The notes beneath the pieces are model-generated. The model was not told the origin of the DNA. It saw only the letters and a list, made by a program, of their open reading frames with translations, and ran no database searches. Shown here one piece after another: positions 34,476-42,496 of a stretch of 64,000 nt of DNA. The translations under genes were made by a program, and so were the position numbers. Every line of letters begins with the position of its first letter. Position 1 is the first letter of the stretch. The DNA comes from Corallococcus coralloides DSM 2259 (GTDB lineage Bacteria; Myxococcota; Myxococcia; Myxococcales; Myxococcaceae). Location of the stretch: positions 744,001 to 808,000 of the forward strand of contig NC_017030.1 in the NCBI RefSeq assembly GCF_000255295.1, read 5' to 3'.

Positions 34476-34523
34476 GAGGGCCGGGCACGGGACGCGGGAT
34501 GCGCGCTCCGGGACCCGGCCCTC
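34476..34523. terminator. Bidirectional terminator between gyrA and the convergent gene
   Basis: GAGGGCCGGG (34476-34485) pairs perfectly with CCCGGCCCTC (34514-34523). The loop is 28 nt and may hold a second small hairpin. TTCGTTGG follows on the plus strand. It lies between two convergent genes, as expected for a shared terminator. Confidence 0.65.
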
Positions 34524-34539
34524 TTCGTTGGTGCGGGGG

Positions 34540-35172
34540 CTACTTCTGGGTGAGGTCCTTGGGCACGGTGAGGCCGGCGGTCTTCTCGTCGATCCAGAAG
34601 ATGTTCATCACCCACCAGCGCTGGCCGTCGTTGAAGAGCTGGATGCTGTTGACGCCCTTGGCGATGAGCGGCCCGTCCTGCGTGCCGCGCGCCTCATAGG
34701 TGCTCATGACCTGCACCAGCGCGCCGAAGGCGTGCGTCTGGCGCGCAATCTCCTTCTCGAAGAAGCCGTGCGTCGCGGTGCTCTCCTGGCCCCACGTCAC
34801 GTAGTCCTCCGGGGTGATGGGGCGGGCCGCCAGCGTGGTCGCGCCCGGCGGCTTCGCCAGCGGGATGAGCTGGGCGCCCGGATAGAAGAGGGAGCGGAAG
34901 CGCTGCCAGTCGCGAGGCGCGCCCGCCGGTCCGCTGATGACGTCGTAGAGCGCCTTGAGGATGGCGTCCTGGGACTTCACGTCCTCGGGCTTCGCCTTGG
35001 GCAGCTGGGCGAGCGCGGCCTGGGTGCGCTCCGCGGAGGCCTTGACCGGGTTGGGCTTCTCCGGAGCGGCGGGGGCGGCCGTGGCCTTGGGCTGCGGCGG
35101 AGGCGCAGCGGGGGCCTGGGCGAAGGACGCGGTTCCCAGCAGGACGGCACAAGCGACGAGCAGGCGCGACAT
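34540..35172 (-). CDS. Secreted SnoaL/NTF2-like protein
   Basis: The 210-residue protein has a signal peptide (LLVACAVLLGTASFAQAP), then an Ala/Pro/Lys-rich linker and a compact domain (about residues 65-205). The domain has the features of a nuclear-transport-factor-2/SnoaL cone: ALYDVISGPAGAPRDWQRFRSLFYPGAQLIP, ITPEDYVTW, VMSTYEARGTQDGPLIAKG and NDGQRWWVMNIFWIDE. The wide alpha+beta barrel in this family can hold many ligands, so function cannot be assigned. Its ATG at 35172 is preceded by an AGAGGGGA-like ribosome-binding site and a possible TAGGCT -10. Confidence 0.82.
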   Translation of the reverse strand: MSRLLVACAVLLGTASFAQAPAAPPPQPKATAAPAAPEKPNPVKASAERTQAALAQLPKAKPEDVKSQDAILKALYDVISGPAGAPRDWQRFRSLFYPGAQLIPLAKPPGATTLAARPITPEDYVTWGQESTATHGFFEKEIARQTHAFGALVQVMSTYEARGTQDGPLIAKGVNSIQLFNDGQRWWVMNIFWIDEKTAGLTVPKDLTQK

Positions 35173-35266
35173 GGGGACTCCCGGAAGAGGGGAAGGGCGA
35201 AGAGCCTAATCCCATGGCGCGGAAGCACTCGCTGGGATTCCCGTCCGCGGAGCGCACCGCATGAAC

Positions 35267-35285
35267 CTGTCCGACAGTCGGACAG
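35267..35285. promoter_or_regulatory. Perfect 19-bp palindrome (CTGTCCGAC-A-GTCGGACAG), likely operator
   Basis: Two 9-bp arms are exact reverse complements around a single central A (35276). The site lies about 28 bp upstream of a -35-like TTGGCC for the ABC ATPase gene at 35352 and about 95 bp from the divergent SnoaL-like gene start. It fits a dimeric regulator of TetR, MarR or Fur type. No regulator gene is adjacent. Confidence 0.65.
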
Positions 35286-35312
35286 CTTTGGACCGGGCCG
35301 GGCGGCCGGCGC

Positions 35313-35341
35313 TTGGCCAGGCCGGTGCCGCACCGTAGTGT
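35313..35341 (+). promoter_or_regulatory. Putative promoter of the orphan ABC ATPase
   Basis: TTGGCC (35313-35318) and TAGTGT (35336-35341) are 17 nt apart. The -10 ends 10 nt before the ATG at 35352, so the leader would be very short. The palindrome at 35267-35285 lies just upstream of the -35. Confidence 0.5.
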
Positions 35342-35351
35342 GCCCGCCGTC

Positions 35352-36407
35352 ATGGCCTTCCTCTCGCTCGATGCCCTCACCCTGAAGTTCCTCGGTGCCG
35401 CCGCCCCGGCGGTGCGGGACGCGTCGCTGGCGCTGGAGCCAGGGGACGCAGTGGCGCTGATGGGCACCTCCGGCTCCGGGAAGACGGCCCTGCTGCGGCT
35501 GGTCGCGGGCCTGGAGCAGCCGACGTCCGGCACCATCACGCTCGCGGGCCGCGTGGTCGCCGGGCCGGACGTGTTCGTGCCTCCGGAGCAGCGCCCCCTG
35601 CGCCGCGTCCTCCACGACGCGGAGCTCGAATCCGGCCTCACCGTGCGCGACGTGGTGATGGGCGTGCAGCCCAAGGGCGAGGGCCTGGCGCACGCGCGCG
35701 GCCTGCTGGCGCTGTTCCAGCTGGAAGACCTGGAAGGGCGCGCCTGCGGAACGCTCTCCCGGGGACAGCGGCAGCGCGTCTTGCTGGCGCGCGCGCTGGC
35801 CTCCGGGACGAAGCTGCTGGTGCTGGATGAGCCCTTCGCCGGCATGGACGCCGGCCTGCGCGCCAACATCCTCGGAGAGTGGCGCCGCGTGCTCAAGGCG
35901 CGAGGCGCCGCGGTGCTCTTCGCCACGCACGACGTGGGGGACGCGCTGGCCTTCGCGGACCGGTTGGTGCTGCTGCGCGCGGGCACGGTGGAACAGCAGG
36001 GCACACCCGAGTCCGTCTACGAAGCGCCGCGCAGCGCCTTCGCCGCGTACTTCCTGGGCGGCACCAACCTGCTGCCCGGTTCAGGCTTCGGCCGCGTCGC
36101 GCGCACGGCGCTGGGCAACCTGCCGCTGAGCACGGAGGCGCGCGGCGAGGTGATGCTCTCCCTGCGCCCGGAAGCCCTGCGGCTCGTCCCCGACACGGAC
36201 GGCGTCGCGGTGGGCGGCGCCCTTCGAGCGGAAATCCTGGAGCGCGCCTTCCGGGGCGCGCACGTGGACTTCACCGTGTCCTGCGCGGGCATGGCGCTGG
36301 TGGTGCGCGCCGCCTCCTCCGCGCCCTTTCGCGAGGGCGGACGCGCTCGCCTGGAGGTCGCGGGCCGCGCGGACGTGCTGGAGGAGACATCCGGGCTGGC
36401 CCGCTAG
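35352..36407 (+). CDS. ABC importer-type ATPase with TOBE domain (FbpC/ModC-like), orphan
   Basis: The 351-residue protein shows Walker A (GTSGSGKTA), Q-loop region (PEQRPLRRVL), signature (LSRGQRQRV, Arg in place of the usual second Gly), Walker B (LLVLDEPFAGMD) and H-loop (FATHDVGDAL). A C-terminal TOBE-like domain follows (LSLRPEALRLVPD, about residues 270-345), typical of importer ATPases for iron(III), molybdate, sulfate, polyamines or sugars. No permease or binding protein is next to it, so its partners are elsewhere. Of the family, FbpC-like iron(III) transporters are the best guess from the TOBE sequence, but this is weak. Confidence 0.85.
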   Translation: MAFLSLDALTLKFLGAAAPAVRDASLALEPGDAVALMGTSGSGKTALLRLVAGLEQPTSGTITLAGRVVAGPDVFVPPEQRPLRRVLHDAELESGLTVRDVVMGVQPKGEGLAHARGLLALFQLEDLEGRACGTLSRGQRQRVLLARALASGTKLLVLDEPFAGMDAGLRANILGEWRRVLKARGAAVLFATHDVGDALAFADRLVLLRAGTVEQQGTPESVYEAPRSAFAAYFLGGTNLLPGSGFGRVARTALGNLPLSTEARGEVMLSLRPEALRLVPDTDGVAVGGALRAEILERAFRGAHVDFTVSCAGMALVVRAASSAPFREGGRARLEVAGRADVLEETSGLAR

Positions 36408-36476
36408 TACACCAAGCGTGCAAGCACCCGGCACGAATGGTGCAATCACCCGCGTCCCCCATGCGTAGGGAGGGGT

Positions 36477-36794
36477 ATGAACATCGCAGGCCTTCGAGGA
36501 ATGGGAACCCGCTTCTTCCACTACGTGCGCGACCCCCAGGTGGCGACGTGGCGCAAGCTGGCCGGGCTGCTGGCTGTCCTGTACTTCGTGTCGCCCGTGG
36601 ACGCGATTCCGGACTTCATCCCCGTGGTGGGCTGGCTGGACGACCTGGGCGTGCTGTCCGCCGCCGCGTTCTTCATGGTGCGCGAGGTCCAGCGCTGGCG
36701 CCCCGGCACGCCCGCCGGTGTGCCTTCGTTCGACGGACTCCCGCGCGACGAGGAGGGCCGCACGCGCGAGCCCACGCTGCGCCGGCACTCCTAG
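36477..36794 (+). CDS. DUF1232 (YkvA-type) membrane protein
   Basis: A 105-residue protein with the DUF1232 signature: a hydrophobic helix and YFVSPVDAIPDFIPVVGWLDD, matching the SPxDxIPDFIPxxGxxDD pattern of the family. A second helix follows (LSAAAFFMVREVQRW), then a charged tail. The function of the family is not established. The GGGAGGGGT before the ATG at 36477 is a strong ribosome-binding site. The next gene converges, with 3 bp between stops. Confidence 0.9.
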   Translation: MNIAGLRGMGTRFFHYVRDPQVATWRKLAGLLAVLYFVSPVDAIPDFIPVVGWLDDLGVLSAAAFFMVREVQRWRPGTPAGVPSFDGLPRDEEGRTREPTLRRHS

Positions 36795-36797
36795 CCG

Positions 36798-37436
36798 TCA
36801 GTCGTTGCCGCCGCGGCGGTCCTCGAAGTGCACGAAGTCGATGAGGAACGTCGCGGCCACCACCAGCGTCCGCACGTGCGGGTCGTGCAGGCCGTTGAAC
36901 CGGACGCCGAAGTTGTCGGCGTCCGTGAACATCTCCTTGCCGAACCCGCTCCACTTCTTCGCGATGGTCCCCACCTCGCGCCCCTGCTGCTCCACGTTGA
37001 ACGTCCACGGCCGGAAGAACGGGCCGCTCAAGTGGGCCAGCTCCTCGTCGCGGGGCCCGAGCACGTCGTAGGCGCGGGTGAAGAAGCGGAAGCGCTGTTG
37101 GATGGTGCCCAGGTGCCGTCCCTCGCCGTCCTCCACCTCCAGCCGGGACAGCCAGAAGCGCCACGGGCGGCGCAGCCGCAGGAGCGTCTCTCCGCTCGCG
37201 GACTTGAGCTCCATCGTGAAGGGCCGCTTCGCCTTGAGGAAGCCGCGCAGGAGGAACAGGCCCAGCCCGCTGCCCACCTCGCCCGCGAAGAACAGCGGAC
37301 GTCCGTCGTCGCCCACGACTTCGTAGCGGTTGCGGCCCTCGAAGCCGGTGAGGATTTCGCCCCACTCCTTCACCTGCCGCACGCGCAGCGTGTGCTCGTC
37401 ACGCAAGAGGGTCAGCGCCTGGGACTCGACGGGCAT
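36798..37436 (-). CDS. Phospholipid scramblase/LURP-one-like protein
   Basis: This 212-residue soluble protein matches the scramblase-family beta-barrel fold: RVRQVKEWGEILTGFEGRNRYEV near the N-terminus, then FTMELKSASGETLLRLRRPWRFWLSRLEV-type strands (RRPWRFW), GTIQQRFRFFTRAYDVLGP, and a C-terminal hydrophobic helix (TLVVAATFLIDFVHFE) expected in this family. No palmitoylation or calcium site was identified. The ATG at 37436 (MPVESQALTL) is preferred to one at 37454. In bacteria the role is unknown; binding of a lipid in the barrel is a known property of the fold. Confidence 0.8.
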   Translation of the reverse strand: MPVESQALTLLRDEHTLRVRQVKEWGEILTGFEGRNRYEVVGDDGRPLFFAGEVGSGLGLFLLRGFLKAKRPFTMELKSASGETLLRLRRPWRFWLSRLEVEDGEGRHLGTIQQRFRFFTRAYDVLGPRDEELAHLSGPFFRPWTFNVEQQGREVGTIAKKWSGFGKEMFTDADNFGVRFNGLHDPHVRTLVVAATFLIDFVHFEDRRGGND

Positions 37437-37478
37437 GGGCGGCTCCGGAAGCAACGGAACAAAGCGGGCAGCTTAGGG

Positions 37479-38597
37479 CTAGAACTGGCCCAGCACCGCC
37501 AGCCCCAAGCCGCCGTGGCGTCCCAGCGTCGCCGGGACGACGGACACGGTGGGGACGTCATCCGGCGCATCGAAGTCCCGCGTGAGGAACGTCGCGGTCC
37601 CCAGGCCGGCCAGCACGCCCGCGGCGGTGCCCACCAGCAGCGCGTCCCCGTGGTCGCTGTCCAGCGCCAGGAACAGCGCGCTCAAGCCCACCAGGCCGCC
37701 CAGGATGCCGCCCGCGTCGATGAGCAGCACCCGGCCCCGGGAGATGTCCAGGTGGCGTGACACCAGCGCGAAGGTGATGAGGCCCGCGCCCACCACGCCC
37801 TGTTCGATGCCGAAGAACGCGCGCGTATCGCCGTTGCTCTGCGTGGCCAGCAGCAGCCCCGTCACCACGCCCGCCCACAGGCCGCCGGAGTTCGCCAGCG
37901 ACACCTGTCCGGCGGTGGGCCGCGCGAACTCCGCCACCAGGATGCCCAGCCCCGTGAAGCCCAGCGCCCCCGCCATCACCGCTCCCGTGGAGCTGTCCCC
38001 GTCCAGGTCGAACGAGCCAATGGACGCCAGACCATACCCGAAGCCCCACACCGTGCCGGAGTTGATGGCCGCCGCCTGGCCCTGCGTCAGTCCGCTCCGG
38101 GTGGCGAGCAGCGAAATCGCCGCCCCCGCGCCGCCGCCCAGCAGCGACACCGCCACGTACGCGCGCCCGTCCTGACAGTTGGAGATTTCGCACAGCAAGA
38201 TGCCCTGGGTGATGCCGTGCAGTGTCTGCACGACGGTCAGCGACGCCCGGGCTCCCTTCGACGGTCCCTCCACGGACGTCTCTGACTCCGCCACCACCGG
38301 CCGCGCCAGCGTGTCCCGCGCCAGCCGCGCGCCCGGCTCCAGCCGCGTCCGCGCCAGCCGCGCCAGCTCCGGTGCGTACGGATGCCCGGGGCACACCAGC
38401 ATCACGCGCTCCAGCAGCTCCAGGGCCTGGGCATCCTGTCCGCGCACCAGCGCGTCGAAGCCCGCCGCGTAGTCGGAATCGGCGGCGCAGGCCTCCTCGC
38501 TCGCCACGAGCGGCGGCGCGGACACGGTGCCTGAAGACGTGACGGGAGGGGCCTGTGCTGCGACGAGGACGGCCAGGACGAAGGGCGCGAGGACCAT
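37479..38597 (-). CDS. Exported or membrane protein with multiple hydrophobic helices
   Basis: The 372-residue product begins with a signal (MVLAPFVLAVLVAAQAP). A TPR-like segment follows (AAGFDALVRGQDAQALELLERVMLVCPGHPY). The C-terminal two-thirds contains about eight short, Gly/Ala-rich hydrophobic helices (VSLLGGGAGAAISLLAT, LGFTGLGILVAEFA, GGLWAGVVTGLLLA and others), like compact membrane proteins of unknown function. Two cysteines (CEISNCQDG) sit between the parts. The ATG at 38597 follows a TAGGGT hexamer by 10 nt and no ribosome-binding site is visible. No family was recognised. Confidence 0.75.
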   Translation of the reverse strand: MVLAPFVLAVLVAAQAPPVTSSGTVSAPPLVASEEACAADSDYAAGFDALVRGQDAQALELLERVMLVCPGHPYAPELARLARTRLEPGARLARDTLARPVVAESETSVEGPSKGARASLTVVQTLHGITQGILLCEISNCQDGRAYVAVSLLGGGAGAAISLLATRSGLTQGQAAAINSGTVWGFGYGLASIGSFDLDGDSSTGAVMAGALGFTGLGILVAEFARPTAGQVSLANSGGLWAGVVTGLLLATQSNGDTRAFFGIEQGVVGAGLITFALVSRHLDISRGRVLLIDAGGILGGLVGLSALFLALDSDHGDALLVGTAAGVLAGLGTATFLTRDFDAPDDVPTVSVVPATLGRHGGLGLAVLGQF

Positions 38598-38607
38598 GCG
38601 AACGCCC

Positions 38608-38613
38608 ACCCTA
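38608..38613 (-). promoter_or_regulatory. Putative -10 hexamer (TAGGGT) near the start of the 37479-38597 gene
   Basis: TAGGGT on the minus strand ends 10 nt before the ATG at 38597. No Shine-Dalgarno sequence is present in between. The same hexamer appears upstream of ung (about 21697), the M16 gene (58392-58397) and the small lipoprotein gene (45582-45587). Confidence 0.4.
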
Positions 38614-38699
38614 GTCGACCCCCGCGGAAAGACGGGAGACCCGGGACCCCGGTCCTCCCGGAGAGGAGGCACGGGGTCCGGGTGACGCCTCGCGGCGGC

Positions 38700-41402
38700 C
38701 TACCGCGTCGCCAGCGTCTCCATGTGCTGGCGGAGCGCGGCCATGTCCCCCAGCCGCCCGTCCAGGCCGGGAAGGGGCTTCGCGGCCTGCTCAATGCGGC
38801 CCCGCGTGCGCGGCCCCGCCGCCACCAGCCACGCCACGCCCAGCGCCAGCTCCGCCACGTCCGGCGCCTGGCCCAGCTGCGAGGCCAGTGCGAGCAGCGC
38901 GTCCACGGCCTTCTTCACCTGCGCGCCGTGCAGCGGGTGGCTGCTGGTGATGCCCTCGCGCAGGAGCACCAGGAGCACCCGCGCGGTGGCGCGGGCCTGG
39001 CGCACCGGCTCCGGCCCCTCACCCGTGCCGGCCCACAGCCCGTTCGCGAGCTGCTGGCCCAGGAGGCTGCCCACGTCCTCGGTGGCCATGGGCCCTTCCG
39101 CCACGGACAGCGGCTGGACCTCCTCCTGCTCGTAGAGCACCTCCGCCTTGCCCTTGATGACGCGCTCCAGCTCCGGGGCGGTCTCCAGGACGCGAGAGGC
39201 CTTGGACGGCCTTGCCGCGGACATCAGCCGGTCGAAGAAGCCGCCCTGGTCCTTCTTCGCGACCTCCTGCTCCCTGCGCTCCATGGGCGCGGCCCTGCCA
39301 CCCATGGGCCCGGAGCCATCCGCGAACTCCGCCTGGAAGGAGGAGCCGGTGGTGGGCTCCGGCCCCAGGTCGCCCGCGGGTGCGGGCGCGGGGGCAGCCA
39401 TGCTCGGAGGCGGCGGGGGCACCGCGCCGCCCCGGGAGCGGCCGACCCCTCCGGGCGCCGCCGCGGGCGCGGGCATCGGCTTCGAAGCCTTCCGCTTCAT
39501 CACACGCGTCTGCTCCGGCGCGAGCCCGCCCTCCGGCACGTATTCGTCGTCCATGTCCCGAGCGGCCTGGTTGAACATGCTCCAGCCCGCGGGCGCGTTC
39601 ACCGGCACCACGCGCGTGTCCGGCGTACCGGACGCGCGACGGTCGCCCTGGCGCTCCTCCACGACCACGAAGGACGTGTACTGCGTGGCCAACTGGTGCT
39701 CGATGGCGAGCCGCACGATGCGCTCCTTCATCGCCTCCGCGCGCCGGCCCACCAGCCCCGCATCCATCCAGCCCCGGATGCGCTCGGCGGCCCACAACTT
39801 CTCCACCACCGGCCGCTCCGACTGCGCGGGCAGGTCCAGCCGCACCGTGAGGGAGAAGGGCTCCCGGCCCGACTTCCCCTTCAGCGTCACGCTGCCCGTG
39901 CCCGCCTGCGCATAGCGCCCGAAGAGCGTCCACGGCGTGCCATCCACTAGCGGCGGCAGCGTGGCCGGCGCCAGCTCGCTGGCCTCCACGCCGTCGAAGC
40001 GCACCTCCAGGTCGGTGACGCGCGGCGCGAGCGCCCGCGAGAACTGCGCCACCACCTTCTCGTCGATGCGCTCCCCCGGGTGGATGAACTCCACCGCGCC
40101 ATCCGTGCGCCGCGCCAGGTCGCGCAGCAGCGCGTCGCTCACGTTGGTGCCGATGCCGAACGAGAACACCCGCCCCGTCCCGCGCGCCGCGAGCACCGCG
40201 TCGAGGATCTCGCGCTCGTTGCCCACCTGGCCGTCCGTCAGCAGCACCACCACGCCGTCCGGCGCGGCCTTCATCGCGGTGACCATCGGCTCCAAGAGCT
40301 CCGTGCCGCCATAGGCCTTCAGCCCCGCGACCCACGCGTCCGCCTGCTCCAGCGTGCGCTGGGTGAACGGCACCGTCTGCGCGGAGAAGGAGCGGAACGA
40401 GTTCTCGAACGCGATGACGTTGAAGCGGTCGCCTTCACGCAGGTGGCGCAGGCACAGCCGGAGCGCGGCCTGGGCCTGGGGCAGGCTGTCGCCGGACATG
40501 GAGCCGGACGTGTCCACCACGAACACCACCTCCTGCCGGGGCGGCGTCGTCGCCAGGTTCAGCAGGTCCGGCACCACCGTGAGCGCGAACGTGCCAGGAC
40601 CTTCCGCCTTCCGGTGGGTGACCACGGGCGTGAGCATCACGTCCGGGTTGGCGTTGCGCATCGTGAGCACCACGTCCCGGTCCAGCGCCACCTCGTTGCC
40701 CGCGAAGTCCTTGTGGAACGAATCGCGCTGGAGGTTCACCCGCATGCGGGTGCCTTCCTTGGTGACGGTGATGCGGTGGGACGGGCTCTCCACCACCACG
40801 TCCCGGCCCACGTCGATGAGCAGGTCCATGCGCAGCCCGTAGTCCACCGAGCCCGTGGGCGGGGTGATGCGGTCCGCGTCCGGCACCCGCGTCGTCGGGG
40901 CCGCGCTGCCGTGGCCGGTGCGGTCGCCGTGCACCGCGCCGGGGATGTACCGGGGCGCCACCAGCGTGGGCAGCATCCAGCGCACGCTGCCCTCTTCCGC
41001 GGTGAGCGTCTGGAGGAACTCCACCTCCACCAGCGTCTCCTCGCCCGGCAGCAGGTTGCCCACCTGCGCGGTGAAGACGTTCGCGCGCTCCTGGTCCAGC
41101 AGCGCCGCGCCGTGACCTTCGGTGATGGCGTCGTCGTAGGCGCGGAAGGCCGCCTCGCGCTCCTTCACCACGCCGGCCACGCGGCGGCCCGCGCACGTCA
41201 TGGAGAAGGCACTGAGCGTCGCGTCGGAGGGCAGGGGGAAGGTGTAGATGGCCTCTACCGGCTTCTTCTCGTCGTTGCGGTAGCGCTGCGTCACGCGCAC
41301 CCGCGCGTGCCCCCCGAGCAGCTCACCGGAGACTTCCACTCCCTGCAGGGGCACCTGGGCCCCCTCACGCGTGAACAGCCCACACTTCGCCTGCTCGTTC
41401 AT
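38700..41402 (-). CDS. VIT and VWA domain protein with C-terminal helical region
   Basis: This 900-residue protein has an N-terminal VIT domain (about 10-135: GVEVSGELLGGHARVRVTQRYRN). A VWA domain follows, whose MIDAS motif DTSGSMSG is at about 296-303, with the supporting Thr/Asp residues (GGTELLEPM; VVLLTDGQVGN). After about 640 the protein is Pro/Ala/Gly-rich (GGVGRSRGGAVPPPPP), and it ends in a helical domain (LLVLLREGITSS, KKAVDALLALASQL). No signal peptide or transmembrane helix is evident. VIT/VWA proteins are poorly understood in bacteria. Its ATG overlaps the stop of the MerR gene (ATGA), so translation is coupled to the regulator. Confidence 0.9.
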   Translation of the reverse strand: MNEQAKCGLFTREGAQVPLQGVEVSGELLGGHARVRVTQRYRNDEKKPVEAIYTFPLPSDATLSAFSMTCAGRRVAGVVKEREAAFRAYDDAITEGHGAALLDQERANVFTAQVGNLLPGEETLVEVEFLQTLTAEEGSVRWMLPTLVAPRYIPGAVHGDRTGHGSAAPTTRVPDADRITPPTGSVDYGLRMDLLIDVGRDVVVESPSHRITVTKEGTRMRVNLQRDSFHKDFAGNEVALDRDVVLTMRNANPDVMLTPVVTHRKAEGPGTFALTVVPDLLNLATTPPRQEVVFVVDTSGSMSGDSLPQAQAALRLCLRHLREGDRFNVIAFENSFRSFSAQTVPFTQRTLEQADAWVAGLKAYGGTELLEPMVTAMKAAPDGVVVLLTDGQVGNEREILDAVLAARGTGRVFSFGIGTNVSDALLRDLARRTDGAVEFIHPGERIDEKVVAQFSRALAPRVTDLEVRFDGVEASELAPATLPPLVDGTPWTLFGRYAQAGTGSVTLKGKSGREPFSLTVRLDLPAQSERPVVEKLWAAERIRGWMDAGLVGRRAEAMKERIVRLAIEHQLATQYTSFVVVEERQGDRRASGTPDTRVVPVNAPAGWSMFNQAARDMDDEYVPEGGLAPEQTRVMKRKASKPMPAPAAAPGGVGRSRGGAVPPPPPSMAAPAPAPAGDLGPEPTTGSSFQAEFADGSGPMGGRAAPMERREQEVAKKDQGGFFDRLMSAARPSKASRVLETAPELERVIKGKAEVLYEQEEVQPLSVAEGPMATEDVGSLLGQQLANGLWAGTGEGPEPVRQARATARVLLVLLREGITSSHPLHGAQVKKAVDALLALASQLGQAPDVAELALGVAWLVAAGPRTRGRIEQAAKPLPGLDGRLGDMAALRQHMETLATR

Positions 41403-41887
41403 GACAGCGTTCCTTCCTCGGACTCCTCGATGAGGGCGCGCACCCGCTCCGCCAGCGCCCGGACCTTCGCTTCCGCCTGCTCCGACACGTGCAATTCCAA
41501 CCCCGGCGCCAGGAGCCAGCGCTGGTAACGCGCCACCTCCACCGTCGGGTCTTTTCCCGGCCGCTTCGGAGGCATCCGGGGGACGTCCTCCGGTACCGGC
41601 AGCGTCCCCGCGCCCACCGGCGTCTCCGCCAGCCGGCGCAGCTCCTCCGGCGACAGCCGCAAGAGCTCCGCCTGGATGGCGTCCAGTGGCAGGAACCGGG
41701 CCTGGAGCACCCGGATGGCCTTGAGCCGCACCCGGTGCTCCTCTCCGTAGACCGTGTCCGGCCCCTTGAAGGGCGGCGCGGGCAGGAGGCCCCGCTGGAC
41801 GTAATAGCGGACCGTGCGAGGCGAGACGCCCACCTCCTCCGCCAGCGCGGCCAGCTTCCACTCCGTCTGTGTCTTGGGCGTGCTCAC
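41399..41887 (-). CDS. MerR-family transcriptional regulator
   Basis: A 162-residue regulator with an N-terminal winged helix-turn-helix (WKLAALAEEVGVSPRTVRYY) followed by VQRGLLPAPPF, standard for the family. After that comes a helical dimerisation region (RLKAIRVLQARFLPLDAIQAEL) and a C-terminal part with a Pro/Lys linker and a helix rich in Glu. No Cys-rich metal site is present, so the inducer is unlikely to be a thiolated metal. The GTG at 41887 (VSTPKTQTEWK) is taken as the start because the TTG at 41923 overlaps the promoter. It is the first gene of a two-gene operon with the VIT/VWA protein. Confidence 0.88.
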   Translation of the reverse strand: MSTPKTQTEWKLAALAEEVGVSPRTVRYYVQRGLLPAPPFKGPDTVYGEEHRVRLKAIRVLQARFLPLDAIQAELLRLSPEELRRLAETPVGAGTLPVPEDVPRMPPKRPGKDPTVEVARYQRWLLAPGLELHVSEQAEAKVRALAERVRALIEESEEGTLS

Positions 41888-41923
41888 GAACCTGACAGTA
41901 GGTTGTGACAGTTGGACTGTCAA
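41888..41923 (-). promoter_or_regulatory. Promoter with embedded palindromic operator, leaderless MerR gene
   Basis: On the minus strand TTGACA (41918-41923) and TACTGT (41895-41900) are 17 nt apart. The perfect inverted repeat TGACAGTTGGACTGTCA (41906-41922) overlaps the -35 and spacer, and a third half-site (TGACAGT, 41893-41899) overlaps the -10. The GTG start codon lies 7 nt after the -10, so the transcript should begin at or next to it. MerR regulators bind dyads between the -35 and -10, so autoregulation is the natural reading. Confidence 0.75.
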
Positions 41924-42004
41924 GACGTCGGTGGCGATTCGTCAGTGGCGGTGTCGGGATGCGGGAGGTGGCGGCCGGGCGGGCGGTGGGACAGAAGGGG
42001 GGCC

Positions 42005-42496
42005 ATGAACGTCGGCGTGGACGGCCTGGACCCCTCCTCCATCCAGCTCATCGGTACGGCGGTGACGCCCGCGGTGATGGTGTCCGGGTGCGGCATCCTG
42101 GCCACCGGCCTGGACAATCAGATTTCGCGCATCACCGCGCGCATGCGGGACATGGTCCGGGAATGGCGCACGCTGCCGGAGGGCCACGCGCGCCGCTCAC
42201 TGCTGCGCGAGGAGGTGGCCATCATGGACCGCCGCCACGCCATCCTCGCCCGGGCCATTGGCTTCACCTACGCGGCGCTCCTGTCCTTCGTGGTGACGTC
42301 GCTGCTGTACCTGCTGCGCCGCAGCGTCGCGGTGCCGGAGGGGCTGCCGGTGTTGTCCTTCTCCCTGGGCGTGGGGCTGCTGGGCTCCACGGCGGTGCTG
42401 GCCCTGGCCTCGCTGCGCTTGAGCCGCCGCGCCATCACGCTGGAGGGCGCTGAGCTGTTTCGTGACGGGCGGCCGGGCGACCCGCCCACGCCCTGA
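42005..42496 (+). CDS. DUF2721 membrane protein
   Basis: The 163-residue protein has three hydrophobic helices: SIQLIGTAVTPAVMVSGCGILATGL (N-terminal), IGFTYAALLSFVVTSLLYLL and LSFSLGVGLLGSTAVLALASL. The middle helical region (NQISRITARMRDMVREWRTLP, RREEVAIMDRRHAILARA-like) matches the DUF2721 family. The family's function is unknown. An AAGGGGGG ribosome-binding site precedes the ATG at 42005. It is divergent from the MerR gene but has no sign of sharing its operator. Confidence 0.88.
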   Translation: MNVGVDGLDPSSIQLIGTAVTPAVMVSGCGILATGLDNQISRITARMRDMVREWRTLPEGHARRSLLREEVAIMDRRHAILARAIGFTYAALLSFVVTSLLYLLRRSVAVPEGLPVLSFSLGVGLLGSTAVLALASLRLSRRAITLEGAELFRDGRPGDPPTP

